64,000 bases of DNA, from the NCBI GenBank assembly GCA_907163375.1, contig CAJQUW010002096.1, forward strand, positions 248,001 to 312,000, given 5' to 3'. The notes under the pieces are model-generated. The model saw nothing but the letters and a program-made list of their open reading frames with translations. It did not search any database and had not been told where the DNA came from. The translations under genes and the position numbers were made by a program. This DNA is from Prostheceraeus crozeri (lineage: Eukaryota > Platyhelminthes > Polycladida > Euryleptidae). Position 1 is the first letter of the stretch. Each line of letters begins with the position of its first letter. Below are positions 35,351 to 46,384 of the stretch, in pieces.

Positions 35351-35525
35351 ACAGCAGAACAACGTATTTCGAAATACGCTTGAGCCATGAGACATTCTTC
35401 AAAGGCAAAACGACGTAATTCGAAATACGCTTGAGCCATGAGACATTGTTCAAAGGCAAAACAACGTAATTCAATGTACGCTTGAATCGTGACGCTTTCT
35501 TCAACGGCAGAACAACGTGTTTAGA
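35351..35525 (+). repeat. 51-bp tandem repeat, about 3.3 copies
   Basis: Phased copies of 'aacgacgtaattcgaaatac' start at about 35361, 35412, 35463 and 35513. The first contains the 16-bp palindrome CGTATTTCGAAATACG. Confidence 0.8.
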
Positions 35526-36454
35526 AAAGAATCAAATTAATACGGACCTCGACTATTCAACCGCACTGATATTTCGAGATACTATGTTTATTAGGACTAT
35601 TAAAAAATCAAGTACGTATCACAGTTCATTCCTTGCATTTTCAGTAGTAGGCTACCTATCTACGCAACGCATTGCGCGGACTGTATCGTTATAGTGCCGG
35701 TAGGCTATCGATATTATACTAAAGTATGATAGATATTGATTGCCATCATTATAAGCATGTTCGTATGAGGAAATAAGATTTAGGTATTTGCTAATAACTT
35801 GATTTTAATATTATCTTATCAATTTTAATACTACTTTTATGTAGAGGCAGATGTTTATGTAGGGTTTTATTAACTGGCTGCGGTCATCATAGAAATGAAT
35901 TCGAAGGCGAACTTTAAGCCTATATCTCCAATTCTTTTACTATTTTCATTTGGCAAAGGCCCTAGGCCTACTTAGGTAATTCATAACAATTTCACATTGT
36001 CAACATGGTAAGAAATGAAATTCTCAGTAGGGTCTATTTCTAATATACGAAACTCTAGTGTTTTAGCCTTATATTTTAAAATAACGTTTGCGTGTCTGAT
36101 CTTCATCTGCAGCATATATGTATTATATGTATGTATTGAGATTTTTGTAAACATCGATAGATGATTCAATTTCACTAGTCTATAAGTTTGACTGCTTTAG
36201 CCCGTAGGCTATGAATATGCTCGTACCATCAAGTGATGCTTTCAAAATCTAGGTATGATTGATATAATGTACTGTATATCGGTACTGGTGTAGTTGGTGT
36301 GTTCCTTACTGGTTCAAATAATCAAATATCCCACGTTAGAAGCATTTTCATCTAAAAAGCACTATGGTATATTCCATAATATGATGCTTTGCATCTAAAA
36401 CAAAAAATTTTTCATTTCAGTCATGTAATTTTTAAAAAAAGAACGCAACTTGCT

Positions 36455-36650
36455 TTTTTAAACAAGAAAATTCTTTCATTAAAAAGTCACGTATTTTGTT
36501 GTACGTTGCTTTGCCTTTTAAAACATGAAAATTGTTTCATTAAAAAGTCACTTATTTCGTTGTACGTTACTTTGTCTTTTAAAACATGAAAATTCTTTCA
36601 TTGAAAAATCACGTATTTCATACTGCGTTGTTTTGTCTTTTAAAGTTTCA
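36455..36650 (+). repeat. 61-bp tandem repeat, about 3 copies
   Basis: Copies of 'cattaaaaagtcacgtattt' recur at about 36479, 36540 and 36601. Each is followed by 'ttgtacgttgctttgtc' and 'ttttaaaacatgaaaatt'. The word 'acgtatttcgttgtacgtt' is an inverted relative of the 51-bp unit at 35351-35525. Confidence 0.75.
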
Positions 36651-37556
36651 GAAATCTATTCACGTTTTTCGAAGTACGTTGATTTGTTTTTTAAAAACAC
36701 AAACTTTCCTCAAACGCAAACTGCGTTTCACGCAAATTGTTTAAGTGTGATTGCATTCATGAAAACAATCGGTACTCATGATATTAGTAAAACATTTGAC
36801 CAAATCTATCCTGTGAGATATGATACTTCACATCCTGACCATTCAATTGAACCCATAAAGGACAAAACAGCGTAGTTCGAAATACGTCGTTTTGCCTTTT
36901 AACGGCAGATTTAAAAAGTGGTTCTTGCACGGACAATCTGTGTATTTAATGTATTCAGATATCATTGCAGTTCCTCGCACTAGTACGAAGAACTCTATAT
37001 CATGCAGGAAATATAATACCGCATAGCTTGGCGTGCTTCCACCTGTAATTGAGCTCACTGTCTATGTTACTTAAAGCACTCGACGCTTCGTGTCTCGTGA
37101 TTCAAATAACATAGACATTTCGTTCAATTATGGTGGAAGCAGTGCAAGCTATGCGGTAATACCTATGGTAATGCCTACATGATATTGAGTTCTTATACTA
37201 GTGGGAGGTACTGCCATGCATCAATTGTAATGCAAGAAGCACTTTTTAAAAGCACTGATTAAAATGCAAAGAACTGCAACAGTATCATGCTGGAAATAGG
37301 GACACGTCAAAGCACTGCAAGGGCTGCTTCCGCCGCAGCCGTTAGCAATCATGACAGCTCAATTTCAATATCAGATTAGCTAACTCTAGCAAACACTTAT
37401 AGGAGAGTGGCCAGAATTTTACAGCTTCCTTCATCAATTTTGTAATATGCTTGCGTATCAATAAATCAAAACCATATGGCCTATAATGTGCGCGTGTGAA
37501 AGGGCTAAAGCGCTCCACTTGCTTCTGATAGATTTTCGCTGAATGACGCAAAATCT

Positions 37557-39000
37557 GTGATCGAAAATGCTCTGGGAGGTCTATATGTTCATAAAGACTT
37601 CAATTCCTATCAGTTGCATTCATTTTATGAATATAAAGCTGAAGCAGTGGCGGCTCTATGGATTTCTGTTAGGTCATGCTCATCAATTTTTTCGCATCAT
37701 GAGGAAAAATGTGTGACAGCTATCATACGAGGATTTTTAACCATGCAACTGATGTAGCATAATGTAGCTTAATATCATGCAACTTAAGAAACAGTTACGA
37801 ATTCGATGAACAAAATTTTAATCTCATTCCATTTGCATTTGCCCTTTCCTAATTATAATTCAAACATGCAAGCCGCCTACTTTTCACATCAGGTAATCCA
37901 GTGAATATGGTGTAGGGCTAGGCATAATTCTAATGATCTACATACTGTATCAGCCAAAATACGCTTAAAATAAAATTCCAGGCGTAGGCTACATGATTTG
38001 TATGTTTGAGTACATCCGATGATAATCTGATGCATGCATAGCCTATTATACTATTTGCTCCTAGACATATGTACATATGCAAGCATGTAGAAGACCACGG
38101 CTAAATTTAATCACCAGATAATGTATATTAAATAATATTCAAGTTCTAGTTATTTGAAGCATGCATTTAAGATAGTAAAAACACCGTCAATCGCACAAAA
38201 TCACAAGCTGTATTAACATTGGAAGATATTGAATTACTTATAAAGGAAGTCAATTCGATGGGGTTTCAATCGTGCAACTGAGACTCGAGACATCTCATGA
38301 TCTCACTACACCGATAAAATCAGCAGATTGCCGTCCAATCAGCTACCGTTAGTTGGTTGAAACGAGCTATACGTATCATTTGTGCTTCCCGTCTACGGCA
38401 TGAGATGGAGTATGAAAATCGTCATACGCAGATTTTGCTATTGTTCTCCCGTCAGATGATCCGGCCAATAACAAATGAGGTATGCTCGAATTGACTTGCG
38501 TTCCCCTGAATTTTTTAGAACAAGTTAGCTACTTTATTAATCTTAATTGAGTATGACCTTAATGTCACAGCAACATGATCTGACATAGTAATCAAATGTT
38601 GTCAAATGTAATCAAATGATGTTGGAAGTTTTTTTGTTGATTCAAAACTTTCCCTTTCTTGTGGTTGACATCGTTGATTTGTATGGAGGAAAATTAGACA
38701 AAATACTTCGTCATGCTGAGCATGAAGGGCATGATCGCTAAAGCCGCCACTGAGCTGAAGCTATGGCATGTCAAATCATTCCAGACGATGGCAAACTTCT
38801 TAATATCATCTGTCTATGCCGGTAACCTATCCATAACATCTATCCGATTCAAAGTGATCTGATTAGTGGACTTGTTCAATCTTTGAATGAGATCATTAAT
38901 CTCAGGTGTGATTATTCGGTAATATTAGGTGACTTCAATTGCCCTGACATTATGTGGTCCGACAGCGGTGCTCCTTCAGGCAGTAATACAAGGATGGGGC
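37557..39000 (+). pseudogene. LINE endonuclease fragment split by a hAT element
   Basis: Before the hAT, 'GGLYVHKDFNSYQLHSFYEY' resembles the N-terminal endonuclease region of CR1/Jockey LINEs. After it, 'VILGDFNCPDIMWSDSGAPS' near 38925-38985 is the conserved GDFN block of the same domain. Several frames are used, so the fragment is decayed. No reverse transcriptase follows. Confidence 0.65.
37645..38752. mobile_element. Non-autonomous hAT-like element, perfect 8-bp duplication
   Basis: The ends are CAGTGGCGGCT and its inverse AGCCGCCACTG, a classic hAT terminus. AGCTGAAG occurs on both sides (37637-37644 and 38753-38760). The 1108-bp interior has no transposase. It inserted into a LINE endonuclease sequence. 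Confidence 0.88.
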
Positions 39001-39679
39001 CTCATGGGAGGGCATATGGGACTGGGATCCCATGGGACGTGGGTCTACAATAGGCCGAGAAATGTTCAATGTCATTCCCAATATCAATGCATGAAATAGA
39101 TAATTGGGATGTCTTATGGACATCTTGAATATTTTAAAGCATGCGATTTATGAATACATAAAGTTCTCATTAATACGTGCGCGGATAATGAATGAAAAAT
39201 ATCAAAAATAATTTTAATGAGCATATAGATGTAGACCTACAAACAGCCCTACGCACAAATCAATTAAGTTGAGTCAAAAGTAAAGCATACTGCATTTTGA
39301 CCTAAATCTTGCTGCCCACCCTATTCGTCAAATATATTCGCGCGGGATCGCAAGTAAGTAGTTATGGCTCGAGCGCAAAGTTGAGCGCTTATACCTTGTG
39401 ATGCACTTGTATTTTAAGTACTTTACACGCTCTTATTCATATGTGAGGCATTCATATAAAGTACTACACTTTGACTTTCTTAATGAAAATTGAACTGATA
39501 TGGACGCTTAACTCATCGAACAGGCCTGCGAAATTTTCATGTTTTTTTACTGTTTACTTGGCCTACTACCGGAGTCGAGATTCCATCAAAATGATAGGAA
39601 TTCGCATCCCTGATATCTACTGTAGTGTTATGGATCATTTCAATCTTTAAAATGATTGAATTAGTGTGATTTCTAATTG
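39001..39679. other. Intronic stretch without supported features
   Basis: No gene or repeat end recognised. Confidence 0.35.
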
Positions 39680-39731
39680 CATTTACTTACTTCCCGTTTT
39701 TCATCCTTGTCCACGTTGAACGGGATCAGAC
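39680..39731 (-). repeat. LINE 3'-terminal fragment
   Basis: About 50 bp matches the terminal part of the LINE fragment at 19310-19360 (plus-strand words 'acttactt' and 'tgtccacgttgaacgggatc'). It directly abuts the SINE that starts at 39733. Confidence 0.55.
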
Positions 39732-39732
39732 T

Positions 39733-39838
39733 GGTCTCCGTGGCACAGTGGTTAAGTGCTTGGCCTAGCGATCTTTTGGTCCAGAGGTCAACCCCCGAAA
39801 GTGTCATTGGAAGTCGGCAGGAAGGGCATCCGGACTAA
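39733..39838 (+). repeat. tRNA-derived SINE
   Basis: A box TGGCACAGTGG (39741-39751), B box GGTCAACCCCC (39786-39796), then 'gtcggcaggaagggcatccg' as tail. It belongs to the same family as 7028-7132. It sits 74 bp before the last NOS1AP exon. Confidence 0.75.
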
Positions 39839-39911
39839 AAGAACCATAACGCTTCAGAAAAGTCTCAATATGTCAATTGCATTTATATATCGATGATCTT
39901 CTTCTTTACAG

Positions 39912-40418
39912 TTTTCTCGCGAGTGGCCGACCTTATCTCGCGTCTTTTCGAACAATTGCCCTCGGAATCATGACTACTGTTCTCACCGTATTCCAACTGA
40001 ATTACCAGGTGACTTCTCTTATCTGTTCTCCTCACGGACGCCTTCCCACAACACAGGAACCATTGACTCATTGGTGGAAGGCAGCGTCGTCGGTTCGGGG
40101 ACAGGTGTTGCTTCCAATTGTGGAGCAACTGGTGGGGCGGGGAACGAGTCATCAAACAACGGTGCCAATGGTGGTGGCAGTGGTGGAAATATCTCTCCCG
40201 ATAGTGGCCATAAGGAAATGTCGTCGGACAGTTTAGCTCAACAGATGTATCGCCTTGCTGAAACTCCCAATCATGCAGGCGCTCCGGACGTTCTTGATCA
40301 ACTTCCTCGCCTAGATCCCCCTCCCTCCACCCGACGTCGACCTCCCGTACCCGCACGCGGGTCATCTGAGGACACAGACTCGAACACTGCCAGATGTACA
40401 CAAGGACTCGACAGATGA
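39912..40418 (+). CDS. NOS1AP: NOS1AP terminal exon and stop
   Basis: The acceptor is 'cttcttctttacag'. The phase 0 frame runs FSREWPTLSRVFSNNCPRNH through a Gly/Asn/Ser stretch (about residues 50-85) to SSDSLAQQMYRLAETPNHAG and LDPPPSTRRRPPVPARGSSE, ending TQGLDR and TGA at 40416-40418. Phase agrees with the coiled-coil exon. The Pro/Arg-rich segment could be an SH3 ligand. The C-terminus does not end in the PDZ-binding motif found in the vertebrate protein, so binding to nitric oxide synthase by that route is doubtful here. Identity of the 5' third of this exon rests on open frame and splice site only. Confidence 0.75.
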   Translation, partial: FSREWPTLSRVFSNNCPRNHDYCSHRIPTELPGDFSYLFSSRTPSHNTGTIDSLVEGSVVGSGTGVASNCGATGGAGNESSNNGANGGGSGGNISPDSGHKEMSSDSLAQQMYRLAETPNHAGAPDVLDQLPRLDPPPSTRRRPPVPARGSSEDTDSNTARCTQGLDR

Positions 40419-40612
40419 TCATTTATCCAATCAGCGTCATTACTTGCCAGTGAAACTGTATTTCATTTATCTTCCATAGATTGTGATATTTATGATGTAC
40501 AGATTATTATAATATTTTACCATTTATATTTGCTTTTGATGGAGCTGATGAGTAATACGTGGGAATTTATTCTGACTGAAAAGTCAATTCTCCAATTGTT
40601 CCTCTGCCAACA

Positions 40613-40618
40613 AATAAA
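40613..40618 (+). terminator. NOS1AP: Poly(A) signal of NOS1AP
   Basis: AATAAA lies 195 bases after the stop codon. It is the first hexamer in the 3' flank. Confidence 0.6.
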
Positions 40619-41512
40619 TTGAAATATCAAATTAATGGATTATTGTAAAGTTAGGTGTAATGATATTACAATCACAACAAAACTATATCAATGGATTGCA
40701 CTTTCTCTTCGAGATTGAAAGATAACTTTCTAGCACAGTCAGATCTGACATTATCACATATCAGACACCAATACAAGGGGATGACCCTAGCCAGAACGCA
40801 TACTCGAGTCGATAGCTATATATCGATTATATATCGGTACTTGATAGTTTGACACTACCCCCTTGCCTCGAGTGTCCTAACAACCGTAATCCAATCACCG
40901 TTTCTATTCTATTATTCCTGGTAATGCAACTGACATTAAATTTGACATCATAGGATCAGTCTTCATAGGGATTTCAATATCGAGTATTCGAAGTTTCAAA
41001 TCATCATTGTAAGCTTGACCCTCCGATACCGCAGATATAAACTTACAAGTTTAGCGCATGGGGACCACTGTGGACCCCAAGTCATTATTATTATTACATC
41101 AGCAGCAGAGATCAATTGAAAGTCAAATCTTCTTAAAAAATTCTATAGGTGAGGCGGGACTAATTTGGGCACCCTAAGGGGTTTTCAGACTTATACTTCT
41201 TACAGAAGTAATTCTTTTCGTCCCGGGACAACTCGCACGGCAAGAAGAGTGGCAGACAACTTTCCAAAAATGATGGCTGTTCTAGGATTCATTAGAAAAA
41301 AATTAGAAGCATTTTTGTAAAAAGTGAAAATACCCATGCTTACCCCCCCCATACCACGTGGTAATATGGGCACTGACTGGGGCTACGTGTATGGGTTTTG
41401 TCGATTTTGACTTATTGAATGATGTTTATCAACAGTTTTGTCGTATAAGAAAAATGGACCATGATAGTATTGGCTGCACATTGATAGTTAAACAATAAGG
41501 TTTCTTTTACTG

Positions 41513-41705
41513 AACCTTAAACTATACCAGTTTATCTCACTATGCATTTTTGCCATGTAGAAATTTTATTAAATCCCGTAATATCCCTTGCCCTGACAAT
41601 GCCAGGGACAATTAACTGGACTTAAACTAAACCAGTTTATCTTGCTATGTAGAAATCTTATTAAATCCGGTATCCCTAGCCCTGATAATGCCAGGGACAA
41701 TTAAC
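41513..41705 (+). repeat. Imperfect tandem duplication of about 100 bp
   Basis: The two copies share 'aaactataccagtttatc' or 'aaactaaaccagtttatc', 'gtagaaattttattaaatcc', 'ccctgacaatgccagggaca' and 'attaactggac'. Each contains the stem CCCTG-ATAATGC-CAGGG. Confidence 0.75.
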
Positions 41706-42689
41706 TAGACACAGAAATCGAGAATGAAGAAAACGATTGGATGCATAAAAACTATGATCAAGACATCTAAACTCGAAGACATTTTCAGATATCACAAATC
41801 ATGCGGTATATCACAGCTATGTCATGTTCAAAATTCCAAATGCACTGATGTCCCATCTGGTTGAGTAACTGTCATCTTTTTCGGTGTAATACCCAATCTC
41901 GCACAAAGTGATCCGACGTCAAATGGTGAACTTGTATCACATATTGTGAGGTTGCTTGTAAGACTCGTCGATGGACCTGTGAAGAAACAGTTGAGGAGTT
42001 GCAACTTAGCACTTAGTGGCTAACCTCATCCGCTTTTCCCCTATTGTCTTATATATACGTCAACACAATCAGATTGATGGACCGTGATTTTCTTTTTCAA
42101 TTGTTTGTCGCCTGAAATACAAAAGGCAGGGAATTTTAAAAACAGTGGAAAATCCATAATTTCTTCACTTGCGTTGATATATTATATCACTTTTAATTTG
42201 TGTCATTTCAGTTGAATTTTTGTTTTGCCGATGTTGAATTTTTTTTCTTTTAATTTTCTTTTTTATATTTTTTTGTCTTTTAAATATTTATGCTTAGTCT
42301 GATACTGGTTCTAAGATTATGCATTCAATGTTTTGTATGTAGACTGTTGGAAATGAGCTCCGTCTTATTTATATAGAAGGGACTGGTTTGCATAAACATG
42401 GCAATTGAATATCAATAGGCCTACAATAACATCACGAATATCTATTTACATGAAAATATTGCCGTTTACCGTTTTCTCATCCAATTAGACTACAGTGAAA
42501 AATAAAATTTGTAAAATCATCGTAAAAGTCATTCTGTGTATAATCCTGATGAAACATTTATTACAACTTTTCTTTATTCTGAAGGTTTCTCTTTATTCCT
42601 TTTTATCATTTATAATCATGATTAAGCATTAAATGATTTCAAGAAAAGTATATTCACTCACTAGTTTTTTCAACAATTCTCGTGACAGT

Positions 42690-43430
42690 AGTTCATCGAC
42701 CATTTTGATTGCTAAAATTATGATCATCCTCACCAGCAGCTTCCATCATTGCGCGAAACATCATATTCAGGGAGTTATGTCCCAAAGGAGAGGGTCGGTA
42801 CCATCGTGTGTTTGAGAAATATGGATCAGGTTGCAGAAAAAGGGCATTCGTGGGACAATTGAAAGGCCGCCAATCACGCATGATTTTATAAAGAGTGACT
42901 GTACAACGACTCTGATCAGTGAGGGGATAAATTCTCACGAATTTGGGATCAGTGTGTCGATCTTTAAGTCCGCATTTTTTTTGTTTTCGACACTTTTTCT
43001 GTATATACTCAAGGATCTCTCCTTCTCTTATTTTTCTCATATGTAGTTCGCTTTCTGAACCAATCGTCAGCTCTCTGAGTTCTCTTCCCCCACGAAGCCC
43101 TAAATTGATAGCCAGAAGATATAAAAGCGTGCGATTCAGTCTTTTGGGATTGTCCTGACCTAAATACCCTCTCATCCTCAGAGATTCCTCCTGATCCTCG
43201 GTGATGGGAGAAGCTCTCCTCTTTCTTCCTTTAACATATAATTCTGCAGCTTCCTTCATGGCCGCATCCAATGCAATGCGAGTCTCTGCAAAGTCAGCAT
43301 CAGAGAAAATCTTCTACTATTTGTTGCCAACTCTTTGAAGCCAAGAACCGATGCCACAAACAAGGCTTCTCAATGTTTCGCCGGGGTACCTGCGCGCCGC
43401 CAACTTTTTACGTACTTCAAATACAAATTT
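42690..43430 (-). pseudogene. Crypton-type tyrosine recombinase (DUF3504-like), decayed
   Basis: The minus strand encodes 'FEVRKKLAARRYPGETLRSL' at its N-terminal end, then an open frame from 43271 to 42693. That frame has 'LLYLLAINLGLRGGRELREL' (catalytic Arg region), 'RCTVTLYKIMRDWRP', 'WYRPSPLGHNSLNMMFRAMM' and NFSNQNGR. This order matches the DUF3504 domain of Crypton recombinases and of ZMYM/QRICH1-type host proteins derived from them. The usual NHS.R box reads NQNGR and is followed at once by a stop, and there is a double stop near 43310. It is a dead copy, upstream of no visible partner gene. Confidence 0.7.
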
Positions 43431-44639
43431 TTGTAAGGCACTGTTCAAATTACAATTAGATTATAGTCTCTAGCGTGGTAAAGCCATCTTCTGACAAGAA
43501 CAGTAAGTCCGAAGATCCAGATTGTAAAATTCTATTGCTTTGGGCTATGCCCAACAAGATAACAACCTCATTATTCCAGCAAATATCAATTTGTCCTCCT
43601 TTAATTAATCATTACTGAAAAGTCATGAATCATCATTTTTATTCGATTTTACACTTATCACAAAATAGCAAACGTTGCATGAATCGCCTTTTCATACATG
43701 CCACACCACTCACGTGCCCAATTCTTATACGGTATTTGGTGCAAAGGTCAATCATCGTGATTTATTGTCAATCGCCACCGATATATCATGCATGTACAAG
43801 ATTGCAAACAATACATGGTAGACTCATTCTTGAAGCAGAATAATAATCAGATAAGAAATGATACTTAATGGCCAACTGACATGTCCTGAGCTGTGTAAGG
43901 GCAAATTAAACTGATGATAATCTTGGAAGCAAGTTAAGTGTTCATGATGAAAACTTTAAAAGAAGAATTTATGTCATTTAGTTTGCTATCTAACTTTCTA
44001 AAGTAAACTTGATAACAATAGGTCTGTCTCTTTCCGACTAAATTTCATGATTTGGCGCTTTACTTGAAACTATTTGCTTTCCATCAAATTCCTGTAAACT
44101 TTTTGCATTGATTCATAGTTCCATTTATGTCTTTCTATAAATCTCTCATAGATTCTGGCTATTTGTGTGGAAAGCAAGCATGCCAGAAATAATAATAGCG
44201 ATGATAAAAATGCACTGCGTGGGCACTTTTCTAATAGACTCACATTTTACGGAAACTATCAATCGTGGGCCAAAATGGAAGTTAGATCGTTAATCTGCAT
44301 GTAATTACGATGACGGAATAGTTTTCACTTGCCTCGAACAATCACTCCACATAGAATGAGAGGCTTAGCTAAATATAAGCGTCTGATTTCATTGTCGTTG
44401 CTTCAGCGATCAAATTTATGCATTTTTTCCGTTATCCTCTTAGTGCGTGCGCACGTGTGAGCGCGTGTTTTCCTCAAATGAGCTGCGCTGCACATGCGGA
44501 TAAACAATGACCATGACTAGTTCTCTATCGAATTTGAAATTCATACGAGGAATGGGTCCTGAGCTAGAGGCCGAAGAACTCAAATTACCTAATATATTAG
44601 TCCGCTGCCCACATTAGTCCCGTGCCTCCCCTATTATAA

Positions 44640-45960
44640 TTCGACTGCCCTTCCGGGAAAAGACACTGTTCAATCGAGAGACTTTTAATCTACATAAAGA
44701 TATACCAAATTCCATCAAGAAAAATCGTCTACGTTGACTGATTCCTTGATTCCATAGGAATGTAAATGAGCATTAAAGCAGGGGAGAGCTGCCGATGATA
44801 CGGGCATCTAAGATATACACCCTAATTTCGACAAACTGGATGAAACTTGCCTCTAACGAAATCCATCATGAATAGCGCCTCATAATGACGTATGACATCA
44901 CGCACTATTGGTTGATGACGAAAGCGGAATCATCTCTCGTGCAGTGCATTAACACATTATTCTCGACTTCCCTGATGTAAGGTGAATAAACTTGTGTCTC
45001 GATCGTGATCAAATAGATTACATGATTAAGGAACTGTTTTTATCAGAAATGCCAGACGCAGCAAAAGTTGATGAAGGAAAGTTCACAAAAATAGGAATTC
45101 GTCAAAGGTATGTTCGCGTTTAAGATGATACATTAAGCAACGTCCAAGATGACACACCGCATTCTTATAGCCTACCTGCATACATTTTCGGCTATTACTT
45201 GATGTTTGACAAGTTTTACATGAATGTTTGGTTGCGGTCGATACATGCATACTATAGGTTACCAATAAATAGAAATGATATTTTTAATTATCATTTTATA
45301 TTATTTTATACTCATAATTATCATTATGAGTACCCGAAGAAATTTTCGATTCTCTCAACGGTCTGTCCGGGTACGTGGAGAACCACATCATGCATTGATA
45401 TTTTTAATGTGCAAATACTCTCCATTCGGCCTAGCCAACGCAAATCCTGGCAGCTTGGGCCTATACGTATACTAAACTGACATTTATGCTTCCTCGCCAA
45501 CTTTTATATTGTGGAAGGGCTTATTATGAGTCTATTAATATAGGCTCAATCTTAAATTAACAAAAATATGTTTCATGCATCGAACAGCTTATTTTCACGG
45601 AAGGGCTTATAGAGCTCTACATATGTAGCTAAGTAAGAGACAGCTACGTACACTATTTCAATAGCACAATTCTAGGCTTTACTTTATCAACTACTATTTT
45701 TTCACCAGACATTATGGTGATGAGATTTTCTAATAAGGTAATAAGAATTTTGAGGCATCAGGTCTTTCAGCATTCTATCAAAATGCTGAGAACACAGCTG
45801 CAACAATGTAGGGTAGGCTATCCTTATTTTGATAAAATTATTTATTTTTATATGCAACTGATAAGCTTTGAGATTTGTTTCTCATTGAGATTATCTCTTA
45901 AATAAATGCACTGTTAACCGTAGACCGACAATTATCCTACAAAATTACTGAAAAATCAAC
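44640..45960. other. Gene-free stretch left of the Polinton
   Basis: No supported gene. Several short frames (45199-45480, 45714-45905) lack domains and splice context. Confidence 0.4.
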
Positions 45961-46047
45961 CGACGATTGTCACCCCGCCAATATCCTACGACGTCCGACG
46001 AATTTGCTGGTTCTCCACCAGTAGTGAAAACTGTGCCCTACTTGCGA

Positions 46048-46160
46048 GGGATAGGTACATGTATAATTCGGTGTTATCAATAGGTACATGTATAATTCAG
46101 TGTTATGAATAGGAACCTGTATGACTTCTGTCTCACTGGATAGGTACATGTGTTTGGTAG
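46048..46160 (+). repeat. Short direct repeats left of the Polinton genes
   Basis: Two adjacent units of about 29 bp (ataggtacatgtataattc with gtgttat) at 46050 and 46079 are followed by degenerate copies. They may mark the terminal region of the Polinton, but no inverted partner is seen at the right side. Confidence 0.5.
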
Positions 46161-46361
46161 ACTGGGTTGAGTACATTGCGTTTCGGAACGTCTATGAGCG
46201 AACTTGTGTGGTTTGGTTCTGAGTACTTGAGTACGTACCGATAGACGTCCGTTGTTTGATTTTGAATGAGTTTGCTCAATTGCGACTATTGTGACTATTG
46301 CAACCATTGTAATCAAGATGACAGTCACATTGATTTTCCTTTTTACGTAGACAAACTATGC

Positions 46362-46369
46362 TATAAATA
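46362..46369 (+). promoter_or_regulatory. TATA box before the UBA-RING gene
   Basis: TATAAATA stands 28 bases before the in-frame ATG at 46397. With a normal 25-30 base TATA-to-start distance the leader would be extremely short. Confidence 0.5.
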
Positions 46370-46384
46370 TGAGATAGTTGTTTG

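Larger units (their letters stand above)
34846..37310. repeat. Composite foldback repeat with two inner tandem arrays
   Basis: Two direct copies of a roughly 390-bp unit (34846-35230 and 36900-37310) flank the region. Each unit is itself palindromic: 'ccgcatagcttg' followed by 'ttccacctgtaattgag' is matched by 'caattatggtggaagca' and 'caagctatgcgg'. Just inside the left unit lies a 51-bp tandem array, and inside the right unit a 61-bp array. A partial copy lies at about 6800-6940. No transposase is seen. It lies in the last NOS1AP intron. Confidence 0.65.
16426..40418 (+). other. NOS1AP: NOS1AP (CAPON) gene, 3' part, about 24 kb
   Basis: Six candidate exons on the plus strand make up the 3' part of NOS1AP. 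All are bounded by splice signals, and every junction from 16697 onward is phase 0. NOS1AP is a cytoplasmic adaptor with an N-terminal PTB domain. In vertebrates its C-terminus binds the PDZ domain of neuronal nitric oxide synthase, and it also contacts Scribble and Dexras. The first PTB exons are not visible and should lie upstream of the window or in very short unrecognised exons. The introns hold most of the hAT-like and foldback repeats of this window. The last intron is 9.7 kb. Confidence 0.85.
41147..44633. mobile_element. Candidate TIR element enclosing a Crypton-type recombinase
   Basis: The left end 'ggtgaggcgggactaatttg' and, inverted, the right end 'ggggaggcacgggactaatg' form an imperfect inverted pair with GGGACTAAT-TGGGCA in both. 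The 3.5-kb interior holds a minus-strand tyrosine recombinase relic (42690-43430). Cryptons normally lack terminal inverted repeats, so the recombinase may have come separately. No target duplication was recognised. Confidence 0.5.

Noticed and set aside
35482-35694. Small protein-coding gene within the composite repeat
   Set aside because: The frame starts inside the 51-bp tandem array and has no domain or codon support.
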